Origin: Silvanigrella paludirubra
GTDB taxonomy: Bacteria; Bdellovibrionota_B; Oligoflexia; Silvanigrellales; Silvanigrellaceae
DNA length: 64,000 nucleotides
Direction: 5' to 3'
Assembly (NCBI RefSeq): GCF_009208775.1
Contig: NZ_WFLM01000004.1
Coordinates: 248,001-312,000, forward strand
Each line of letters starts with the position of its first letter. Position 1 is the first letter of the stretch. Under the pieces are notes generated by a model, which was not told the DNA's origin, searched no databases, and saw only the letters and a list, made by a program, of their open reading frames with translations. A program made the translations under genes and the position numbers. Shown piece by piece: positions 18,337 to 25,894 of the stretch.

Positions 18337-20451
18337 CTATTCCTCAATTATATTTATTGTTGAAATAATTGATTTTGGTATTATTTTAATATTATATTTT
18401 TCTAGTTTTTTTAAAATTTCTTGGTCATCAAAATAGTTCGATACAATAATTGAATTATTTTCAATTTTGAGTAATAAAATAGCATCTAATCCATTTTCAA
18501 TACAATAATTAAACTGATAGTCACATAAGATAATTTTTTTATTATGATCTTGATTTTTAGAAAAATATATTTTTAAATCAGAAATACTATAAAAATGTAT
18601 TACATTTATTTTTGTTTTTATTTTTGAAAGTCTATCATCCCATATTTCATGAGAAATTTTATCATCATCTACAATTATTGTTGTTTTATTTTTTATATTA
18701 ATTTCACTTAAATAGTAATTGGGTTTTTCTGTGATAGGGATTTTTATAGTTACAGAAGTTCCTCTCAAATATACTGAATTTATATCAATTGTCCCTGAAA
18801 TCGTTTTTAAATATTTTATTGCATGTGAAAGACCTAATCCAGATCCGCCTTCTTTTTCAAAACTCGATTCCTCCCCTCTTAAAATTTTCGGAATATATAT
18901 ATCTTTAATTCCCTTCCCATTATCAGAAAAGATAATTGTTATAAAATTATCTTTTCTGATTAATGTAACATTTATTATTCCATAATTTTTAATTGATTCA
19001 ATGGAGTTATTTATAATATTTGAAACAATTCTAGAAAATTCAGTATAATTTATAATAGAAAACAAAGCGTGTTCTTTTAATTTTAAATTAATTTTAATAT
19101 TCTTATTAAAACAAGTTACTTTTTTCTCTATTATGATTTTATCTATTAAGCTTGGAATGTGCTCAATAGTATTTATTTGTGATTTGATTTGATTATTTAA
19201 TAATTGAATGCTTATATCATCTATTCTTTTGCATGCATTCATAATAGTATTTTTATATTTTTCATCTATATTATTCTTGATAAGTGTTAAAATTAATTTT
19301 ATTACTGTAAGTGGAGAGCGAATGTCATGAGCTATTTGTTTAGATAATTTGTTTTGGGTATTTATTTTTTCAATTTCAATTAATTTTATTTGGTTTTTTT
19401 CATGAATACTAATTATTTTATCAAATGAATCTGCTATTTTTCTTATTTCGTCATCTCCTTTAATATTTAATCTTTCGTTTATTTTATATTTTTTTAATTT
19501 ATAAATTAACTCATCAACTCTTCCTGCTATTCTTCTTGAAAAAATTTTAGAGATTAAAATACTCATTATTAAAATTAAAATAGATATTAAAAAAATGAAA
19601 AACGTTACTTTATTTAAGTGTTGATTTAATGAATTTTTAGAAATATTTAATGATAATAAATAATAGTATTGATTATTTTCAAGAGTTAATTTTCTCCTAA
19701 CGCAACTGCAGCAGGTATTATGTGTAGCATTTATTTTTGTATTTAATATAAAATAATTTTTATTATCAATTGAATTTATTTTATTCGGTTTTTTTTCAGG
19801 ATTTTTTTCATATAAAATGGGATTATTTTTTGTGAAAAGTCCTAAACTAGTACCATTTGGAGATAGGATTTCCATTGAATTTATATTATGATCAATTTCA
19901 AATATTTTTTGAAAAGTATTTGAAATAAAACCAGCTTCCACATTTATTTCAATAATATATTTTTTATCTTTTGTGCCATGTAAAAAAAACTTAGAAGAAA
20001 CTCCTGCTGGTATTCCAGGTAAGAAACCCGTAGGATTAATAAATAACGAGTTTTCAAACCAACTTTTATACATATTACAAAAAATGAAAATATTAGGTAG
20101 TTTAGCTGGTTCTTCTCTGGTAGATCTAATAAAATTACCATTTTTATCAGTAATGTATATATGACTTAAGTTTAATTGTTTAGAAATTTCTTTTAATTTG
20201 TTATTATTGGGTAAGCCTTCAGTTTTTATTAATTGCTCAATTAATAATGCTGAACTCAGCATCAAGTCCTCTATTTGTTTTTCATGGAGTTGAAATGCAG
20301 AACTTAAAGTATTTGATATTTCTGAATATTTTTCTTTAAAATTGCTTAAAATTTGCGCAGAAATGAACTGATGTATTATAAATGCTATTGATATATTTAG
20401 GAGAGTTGTAAAAGAAATAATTAATGTTAAAAACTTATTTTCTATATTCAT
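18337..20451 (-). CDS. Sensor histidine kinase with large periplasmic sensor and C-terminal receiver
   Basis: A 704-residue hybrid kinase. TM at about 8-30, a periplasmic domain of about 250 residues (31-280, Cache-like in size), TM at about 282-303, a HAMP-like stretch, HisKA with H375 in QIAHDIRSPLTVI, HATPase (NIINNSIES, FSDNGKGI, GGSGLGLS) and a divergent receiver (589-700) with D644 in ILCDYQF and K693. The periplasmic part has a Cys cluster, C247-C248-x-C250, which could bind metal or sense redox state. Its stop codon overlaps the ribosome site of the VOC gene downstream. ATG start; the leader is very AT-rich. Confidence 0.9.
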   Translation of the reverse strand: MNIENKFLTLIISFTTLLNISIAFIIHQFISAQILSNFKEKYSEISNTLSSAFQLHEKQIEDLMLSSALLIEQLIKTEGLPNNNKLKEISKQLNLSHIYITDKNGNFIRSTREEPAKLPNIFIFCNMYKSWFENSLFINPTGFLPGIPAGVSSKFFLHGTKDKKYIIEINVEAGFISNTFQKIFEIDHNINSMEILSPNGTSLGLFTKNNPILYEKNPEKKPNKINSIDNKNYFILNTKINATHNTCCSCVRRKLTLENNQYYYLLSLNISKNSLNQHLNKVTFFIFLISILILIMSILISKIFSRRIAGRVDELIYKLKKYKINERLNIKGDDEIRKIADSFDKIISIHEKNQIKLIEIEKINTQNKLSKQIAHDIRSPLTVIKLILTLIKNNIDEKYKNTIMNACKRIDDISIQLLNNQIKSQINTIEHIPSLIDKIIIEKKVTCFNKNIKINLKLKEHALFSIINYTEFSRIVSNIINNSIESIKNYGIINVTLIRKDNFITIIFSDNGKGIKDIYIPKILRGEESSFEKEGGSGLGLSHAIKYLKTISGTIDINSVYLRGTSVTIKIPITEKPNYYLSEINIKNKTTIIVDDDKISHEIWDDRLSKIKTKINVIHFYSISDLKIYFSKNQDHNKKIILCDYQFNYCIENGLDAILLLKIENNSIIVSNYFDDQEILKKLEKYNIKIIPKSIISTINIIEE

Positions 20452-20774
20452 TTTAATTTTTCTTAATAATATTTCATTTTGATTTGTAAATATACATAAA
20501 AATTTAAATACATATTTAATATATAATTAAATAAACCTATATTAGCAAATGTTTTTACATTAATTAAAAAATAAGTCAAACCAAAAAATTATTAATTTAT
20601 TGGTAGTCTATTTTAAGTTAATTTATTAAATTTAATAAAATTTTTTTTATATTTTAATTCTTACCCTTTTCTTTATTTTAAAAGAACAGTAAAATATGAA
20701 TTGCTTCAATAAAAGAACTTTATGCTTAATTTCTTATTCCAAGAATTTAAATTTCCTTTTGCATGGAGAACATT
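20452..20774. other. Intergenic region between divergent genes
   Basis: 323 bp, almost entirely A and T, between a sensor kinase (minus) and a methyltransferase gene (plus). Only the GGAG ribosome site at 20765-20768 is clear. I see no convincing promoter hexamer pair, hairpin or small ORF with a good ribosome site. Confidence 0.6.
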
Positions 20775-21815
20775 ATGATTACTCAAAAAACGAATGAATT
20801 CCTTTTAAGAGCTCTTAATACATCTCGTTTTGCACTATATACTTTTGAAGGTTTTCCTATTCATATTGTGCGAAATGTTTTTGGAATTCATAAAAAGCCA
20901 AAAAATACTTCACTCTCAGAATTTATAAGGATTTTAATTTTAGAACTTAAACATATGCTTGAAGAAGATATTAAAAATATAAATGAAAATATTTATTTTA
21001 AAGATTTAATATATCCAGAAAATCCAATAACTCATGCAAAAAGATATTTTAATATATTAATTGATTCATTAAATTCTTCTATGCGTGCAAAAAATAATGA
21101 ATATCAGAAATTTTCTAAAAATGTTAAAGATGATATCAATAGTTATCCAAAGTACTATAGAAGAAATTTTCATTTTCAAACAGATGGTTATTTATCTAAA
21201 AAGTCGGCAGAGTTGTATGCTCATCAAACAGAAATATTATTTAAAGGTACCTTAGGACTATCTCGTAGATTGTTATTAGCACCTTTGCTTAAGCATATTC
21301 AAAATCAAAAAAAACAGTTAAAAATTCTTGAAATTGGTTGCGGATCTGGGGAAAGTACACAAATATTATTAAACTCATGTAAAAATGTTTCAATAACAGC
21401 AATCGATCTGAGTAAAGCTTATATTGAATATGGCAAAGAAAAAATGATGAAATATAGCAATGTAGACTTTATTAAAATGGATGGAACAAATTTATCAGCT
21501 CTTCAAAACAAATATGATATTGTTTTTTCAGTGTATTTATTTCATGAGCTTCCTGAAAAAGAAAGATTTAAAATAATAGAGTCTTGTTATAATGTTCTTA
21601 ATCCAAAAGGAATTATGTTTCATATTGACTCTATTCAAATGGATGATGTTCCTAAATATAATTGGGCAATTCAAAATTTTCCTCTTAATTTTCACGAGCC
21701 ATTTTATATGAATTATATAAAAAATCCTTTATTAAATATTATAAAAAATTATGATTTTAAAGATTTAGAAACTCAAATTAGGTTTTTATCAAAAAGTATT
21801 TTATGTCACAACTAA
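20775..21815 (+). CDS. Class I SAM-dependent methyltransferase
   Basis: A 346-residue protein. A helical N-terminal half (about 170 residues) precedes a Rossmann methyltransferase domain: motif I is LKILEIGCGSGEST, then ITAIDLSKAYIEYG, FIKMDGTNL, FSVYLFHELPEKE and LNPKGIMFHIDS. The substrate is unknown; the acceptor-type motifs look like small-molecule methylases rather than DNA or rRNA enzymes. I chose the ATG at 20775, with GGAG six bases upstream, over the ATG at 20763, which has no ribosome site. Confidence 0.85.
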   Translation: MITQKTNEFLLRALNTSRFALYTFEGFPIHIVRNVFGIHKKPKNTSLSEFIRILILELKHMLEEDIKNINENIYFKDLIYPENPITHAKRYFNILIDSLNSSMRAKNNEYQKFSKNVKDDINSYPKYYRRNFHFQTDGYLSKKSAELYAHQTEILFKGTLGLSRRLLLAPLLKHIQNQKKQLKILEIGCGSGESTQILLNSCKNVSITAIDLSKAYIEYGKEKMMKYSNVDFIKMDGTNLSALQNKYDIVFSVYLFHELPEKERFKIIESCYNVLNPKGIMFHIDSIQMDDVPKYNWAIQNFPLNFHEPFYMNYIKNPLLNIIKNYDFKDLETQIRFLSKSILCHN

Positions 21816-21905
21816 AAGCATAATCTTTAAGTAAACTCTATAATAACCGATATACTCAACTGATGTTCTTCTTAGTTTAAAGCTTATAAATATCAAAGGT
21901 ATAAA

Positions 21906-22118
21906 ATGACAAATAAAAAGCATCATTCTAAAGATACACATGAGTATAAAGAGGGTCATAATGAAGGATATATTGAAGGTCAAAAAGATATTTTAAAAAT
22001 ATTTGATGATATTTTATCTACAGGGCAAACAGATGTTAGCAAAATTGGTAATACTAATAATTCTAAATATGTTGAAATTAAGAAAAAAATAATAGAAATT
22101 ATGAAAACATCTAAATAA
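21906..22118 (+). CDS. Small hypothetical protein
   Basis: A 70-residue, hydrophilic protein with a good ribosome site (AAAGGTATAAA) before its ATG. It is rich in His, Lys and Glu in the first 30 residues (HEYKEGHNEGYIEGQKDI) and has no signal peptide, membrane segment or recognisable motif. It ends 16 bp before the likely start of the envelope protein at 22135, so the two are probably co-transcribed. Function unknown. Confidence 0.6.
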   Translation: MTNKKHHSKDTHEYKEGHNEGYIEGQKDILKIFDDILSTGQTDVSKIGNTNNSKYVEIKKKIIEIMKTSK

Positions 22119-22134
22119 CTTTGAGGGAAAAGAG

Positions 22135-22713
22135 ATAAAATTAAAAATATTAAAAATTCTAATCTACTTTTCGGCGAACTTAACACTTATTTCATTGTGT
22201 TATGCATCTGAAAATAATAATACAGAAAAAGAAAATTTAATAATCCCTTCGGATAAAAAAATAAATGCCTTTGAGACCCAATCTGAGACTGAATTTTCAA
22301 TATGGGGCAAACCAGGAGCAGATGGTTTATATCTAGGAATGTGGTCATTTCACTTGAGTATTTTAATTGGTGAAGATGCTCATGAAGAATGGGAACATGC
22401 TCTTGTGGCAGCAGCTTATCGTGGATTTATATTAGGTACTTTTGTTAATTCCTTTAATCAACGGTGTTACGTTTTTGGGGTCCACCGCAGTCTCTTCCAT
22501 TCAGTTGATTCATCGGGCTTTTCAACAGATTTTGGTTATAATTTAGGTGTTGTTCATGGATATGATGGAAGATTGGTTTCGATAGCAGAACAAATAAGGT
22601 TTTTTCCTTTTTTACAAGTAACATACGATCTTGCTTGGAAATGGTTTGGTCTTCAATTTAGTTACGTCGGGGTTGTTTTAAGTGTAGGATTTTTTATGCT
22701 TTTAGATTTTTAA
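22135..22713 (+). CDS. Predicted small outer-membrane beta-barrel protein, apparent ATA start
   Basis: The frame continues upstream of the first usual start (TTG at 22195) and encodes a clear signal peptide: KLKILKILIYFSANLTLISL then CYAS. The codon in the normal start position is ATA at 22135, preceded by GAGGG with suitable spacing; no ATG, GTG or TTG occurs before the signal peptide, and the frame is closed at 22102-22104. The mature part, about 165 residues, alternates Gly/aromatic and polar residues (GLYLGMWSFH, YRGFILGTFVNSFNQ, FGYNLGVVHGYDG) and ends in an aromatic residue, as outer-membrane barrels do. Size and the 'GTFxNS' region recall PagP-like small barrels, but this is tentative. 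Confidence 0.65.
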   Translation: MKLKILKILIYFSANLTLISLCYASENNNTEKENLIIPSDKKINAFETQSETEFSIWGKPGADGLYLGMWSFHLSILIGEDAHEEWEHALVAAAYRGFILGTFVNSFNQRCYVFGVHRSLFHSVDSSGFSTDFGYNLGVVHGYDGRLVSIAEQIRFFPFLQVTYDLAWKWFGLQFSYVGVVLSVGFFMLLDF

Positions 22714-22879
22714 AGGATACATTTTTAACTAAAATCTCTTTAATGACTTTTTCTAATTCTTCATTCGAAACACGATGACCATCATGGCTTCTAATAAAGC
22801 CTTCATATTTATCAAAATAATGACTCATTTCTTTAACGTTGTTAATAGGTATCCATTTTTGATCTTTTTTTTGTGCCAT
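22694..22879 (-). CDS. Small hypothetical protein
   Basis: A 61-residue charged protein (KKDQKWIPINNVKEMSHYF, SHDGHRVSNEELEKVIKEIL) that overlaps the 3' end of the opposite-strand envelope gene by 20 bp. No strong ribosome site is visible before its ATG. Amino-acid composition is that of a real soluble protein, with predicted helices at both ends. No family recognised. Confidence 0.5.
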   Translation of the reverse strand: MAQKKDQKWIPINNVKEMSHYFDKYEGFIRSHDGHRVSNEELEKVIKEILVKNVSFKNLKA

Positions 22880-22958
22880 GCAAAGTATTAATTTACAATG
22901 TAAATGATTTATTCCATAACCTTCAAAAACAATAACGCAAGGAGCTTTAGTTTTTATT

Positions 22959-23726
22959 TTAAAATGCTTTTGTGCCTAGGTATTTTCTCCAAATAGGGCC
23001 TTCATCTATTTTAAGAGAGTTTTTACGAGATTTAAATAAAATTTTTGGAGTATTAAAAATAGAATATTTTAACTCTTCTAATAATTTTCTGTCATTACTA
23101 TAAATATAATTATAATTTGCAAGACCAATTTTGGAATATATAATATCAATTTTATCGAAAGAAATTATTTTAACTTTACATTGAAAAACAAGTGCAAAAT
23201 CATTTGAATTAACGTGACGATGTTTTTCTAAATCAAAAATTCCGCCTGAAAAAAAACAAGTATATAAAAATGTATTTGCATCAACAAAATCTAACATATG
23301 AATAGACTCTTTTTGGGTAAAATAAATCGGAGGATTTTTAAAAGATAAATTTTGCATAAAAAATATAATCCATCCGCCAAATAATCCACCTTGATGGAAA
23401 AAATTTTCGAAAAATTTAATCAAATTAGGATTGTTTATTTTTTGTTCTGACAATATTCTAGTAAATTGAATGAAATGAGATTCGTCTTGTTCGTCGGATA
23501 TTGTTTTAAATAATTTTTGGTTAATGTAAAGAGTAAATCTCATTAAATCAACAGATACATGTAATTTATCTGATTTAGAAAATGTTTGAAAAATAGAATG
23601 AATACTTTTTTGAGGAAATTCAAATATATGATTAGAATCTTTAATTAAAAATGTTTTTATATGATTTTTTTTATTAATTATTTTAATGCTGTAACCTTTT
23701 TTAAGATCTAAATTATTAATTGGCAC
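22959..23726 (-). CDS. Hypothetical protein
   Basis: A 255-residue protein starting at GTG with AAAGGA nine bases upstream. It has no signal peptide. A hydrophobic stretch near 112-130 (FHQGGLFGGWIIFFMQNLSF) could be buried or membrane-associated. The N-terminal 60 residues look like short beta strands. I recognise no family. A long inverted repeat (23934-23972) lies about 210 bp upstream. Confidence 0.7.
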   Translation of the reverse strand: MPINNLDLKKGYSIKIINKKNHIKTFLIKDSNHIFEFPQKSIHSIFQTFSKSDKLHVSVDLMRFTLYINQKLFKTISDEQDESHFIQFTRILSEQKINNPNLIKFFENFFHQGGLFGGWIIFFMQNLSFKNPPIYFTQKESIHMLDFVDANTFLYTCFFSGGIFDLEKHRHVNSNDFALVFQCKVKIISFDKIDIIYSKIGLANYNYIYSNDRKLLEELKYSIFNTPKILFKSRKNSLKIDEGPIWRKYLGTKAF

Positions 23727-23933
23727 TTTGGATATTCCTTTTTTTAAGGCTTTTAAAAAACAATTACCAATTAATATTTATAATATATATTTTTTTATAT
23801 CAAAAAAATATCATAATTTTCAATAAAATATTTTATAATAAATTAACATGAAATAATATATGTTTATTTGTTAAATAAATATAATAATTTAATTTTTGAG
23901 ATTATTTTTAAATTTCGAGTGTTTTGATTTTTT

Positions 23934-23972
23934 TTAAGATAATTATCATGATTGTTTAGATAATTATCTTAA
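23934..23972. repeat. Perfect 14-bp inverted repeat with 11-bp spacer
   Basis: TTAAGATAATTATC (23934-23947) and its exact reverse complement (23959-23972) flank 11 bp. Each arm contains the palindrome GATAATTATC, so the arms are also direct repeats. No T-run follows on either strand, so it does not look like a terminator. The GATAAT hexamers resemble Fur-box units, but the spacing does not give a good 19-bp Fur box (14 of 19 at best). An operator for the gene starting at 23726 is possible. Confidence 0.6.
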
Positions 23973-24000
23973 TTTATATGCTTAATGAGTATTTTTTGTA

Positions 24001-25128
24001 TTATATTTTATCTAAATAATTCTTGAATTCTTTGCAGAAATTTCCTGTTATATTAAGAGGGTGTCCTTCTATATAAACATTTTCATCGCATTCATCTAAA
24101 TCAAACCAACGATAGCCAGGACTATTTTGAATATTAAAAATTGTATTTGAAACTTCAAATGAGTGTTTTTTATCAGGAATAAAGGAACGGTTCGTTAAAT
24201 AGTTATTATCAAATTTAGCTACAAGAAGCATATAATTATTTGAGTGAAGTACCATTAGCCTTTTTGCATGTATGATATCCTGATTAAAATCATTTTCTTT
24301 GCCAGTTTCTTCATTAAACTCTCGAATGGCACCGGTAATAGGGTCTTCGCATTCTCCCAAACTGCAATTTTTTAGTTTATTTTCTGATAAAGCACATGAG
24401 CCACCCGGAAAATTCCACCAACTACCCAGGCTTTCACTTCGAAGTTGCAATAATAATCTTTTTTTAGGTTTAGAATTATCTACAACAAGAACACCACAAT
24501 TTTCAACGCGTTCTGTATGAGAACCTGCAAAATAGTGAGCTACTTTTTCTTGATGGGGTAGAACCATAAATAACTTTGTATTGGGTTTATTTTTAGACAC
24601 TTCAGCCAAAACTTTAGGGCTGTCATCATAAAAAGTATCAATTTTTGTTTCCTTTAGCTGTCCCGATTTTCCTGTAGGAGGCTTAATACAAAAAATTTCA
24701 TTATTTTCAATTTGGCTAAGATGATTCTCTGTCAAAAAAATTTGTCTCTTACTTATTGTTTTAGGAGAACAAAAGCTTGCATTATGAGTAACGATATATG
24801 GTTTATTCCCGTTTTTTAGTAGAAGATCAATTTCTTTAATTAATCTTTTATTTCTTCCTTTTGTTTCAAGAATAGGTCTTACAGGGTCATTATAATCACC
24901 AAAAGCAGAATATTGAACTTCTGTATGCAATACTCCATCTATATCGAATCCTATATTACCTCCAACAGGTCTCGCAAAGGGAGATTCTTTTGGAGTATTT
25001 TCAAACAAATCATCAAAAGAATCTTCTTGTAATAAGTTATCTTGATTCGAATTTTTTTGTTTTTCTGTTGAATGGACACAGCTTAATAAAAAGAATGATG
25101 ATAATGTGATACGAATCAATAATTTCAC
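24001..25128 (-). CDS. Lipoprotein with HAD-like and Nudix hydrolase domains
   Basis: A 375-residue protein starting at GTG with GGGAG upstream. The signal peptide ends in a lipobox (FFLLSC, C17), so it should be membrane-anchored and face the periplasm or surface. Residues 58-175 carry HAD-phosphatase motifs: FDIDGVL (D62, D64), IVTHNAS (T114), a Lys (K154) and FYDDSP (D168, D169). Residues 210-375 are a Nudix domain: WWNFPGGS and the Nudix helix GAIREFNEETGK (E270, E273, E274), with about 15 extra residues between the Gly and the REx2EE helix. HAD enzymes remove phosphates and Nudix enzymes cleave nucleoside diphosphate-X bonds; both on one exported lipoprotein is unusual. It lies 238 bp downstream of the RNase gene on the same strand. 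Confidence 0.85.
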   Translation of the reverse strand: MKLLIRITLSSFFLLSCVHSTEKQKNSNQDNLLQEDSFDDLFENTPKESPFARPVGGNIGFDIDGVLHTEVQYSAFGDYNDPVRPILETKGRNKRLIKEIDLLLKNGNKPYIVTHNASFCSPKTISKRQIFLTENHLSQIENNEIFCIKPPTGKSGQLKETKIDTFYDDSPKVLAEVSKNKPNTKLFMVLPHQEKVAHYFAGSHTERVENCGVLVVDNSKPKKRLLLQLRSESLGSWWNFPGGSCALSENKLKNCSLGECEDPITGAIREFNEETGKENDFNQDIIHAKRLMVLHSNNYMLLVAKFDNNYLTNRSFIPDKKHSFEVSNTIFNIQNSPGYRWFDLDECDENVYIEGHPLNITGNFCKEFKNYLDKI

Positions 25129-25366
25129 TTAAAACTCCCTCATTTATACTTGTTAAAATTTACAAGTTTTTAAACAAAATCTTAATAGCAATAAAGTGAA
25201 TTATGTTGCAATAAAAATAACATAATTATGAATAAAAAATATGAATAACTGTATTTATTTGATAATATCATTATATTTATAGTATTTTTTAATTTTAAAA
25301 AATATGTTTAAGAGGTTTTAAGTGATAAAAATCGTAAATTATTCTTCAGATGCTGAATTTTTTAAT

Positions 25367-25894
25367 TTAATGAATAATAAATGTATAATCATTTGTCCAA
25401 TTTCTTTGAATCCTTACAAAAGAATTATAATGATCTGCTGTATAGAAACTTTCACCCGTAAATGAATTATAAATAATTCTATGTGACCCTCTATTTATTC
25501 CTTGGTAATAGGGGATAATATCGTGTTCAATATAAAATTCTCTTTGATTATTATTTCCTGGCCACCAATTATGTTGAGAATTTAAAATAGGAAGTTGTTG
25601 CTCTCTATTATGCCATGGTTTTGTTGAATAGTAATGAATGCCACCATTATATGAAATATAATCAGTTCCAAATCGGCTCCAAATATTTGTGTTTGAATAA
25701 TTATTAATTCTTGCATGATAAATATTATTTATCACTTGATACACTTCATTTGGAATATTATTTATATTTGTATAATAATGTGTTTGCTCTTGTTGAACTG
25801 TATTACAATGCATTGAGTTTGCTTGAGCACAAATAAGAATGCAAAATAAGTATATAATTAAATTTTTAAAATATTTGTAATTTTTAATTAACAT
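25367..25894 (-). CDS. Secreted barnase-like ribonuclease
   Basis: A 175-residue protein with a signal peptide (hydrophobic 11-24, cleavage likely near AQANS). The C-terminal half matches the barnase/RNase Sa catalytic region: YIEHDI (E123, compare barnase E73), RGSHR (R135 and R139, compare R83 and R87 with the same spacing) and TADHYNSF (H155, compare H102), so every catalytic residue appears present. Such enzymes cut RNA after guanosine and are toxic when inside a cell. The ATG at 25894 has AAGG eight bases upstream and lies inside the end of the large lipoprotein gene (11-bp overlap), implying translational coupling. No barstar-like inhibitor gene was recognised nearby. Confidence 0.85.
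   Translation of the reverse strand: MLIKNYKYFKNLIIYLFCILICAQANSMHCNTVQQEQTHYYTNINNIPNEVYQVINNIYHARINNYSNTNIWSRFGTDYISYNGGIHYYSTKPWHNREQQLPILNSQHNWWPGNNNQREFYIEHDIIPYYQGINRGSHRIIYNSFTGESFYTADHYNSFVRIQRNWTNDYTFIIH

Noticed and set aside
20775..21815. The methyltransferase as the missing CntL-type enzyme for the opine locus
   Set aside because: It has ordinary class I methyltransferase motifs, not the nicotianamine-synthase pattern, and lies 27 kb away.
25318..25461. A 47-codon plus-strand ORF (GTG start with AGAGG) overlapping the end of the RNase gene, considered as an immunity gene
   Set aside because: Too short, mostly antisense to the RNase coding region, and with no barstar-like sequence.
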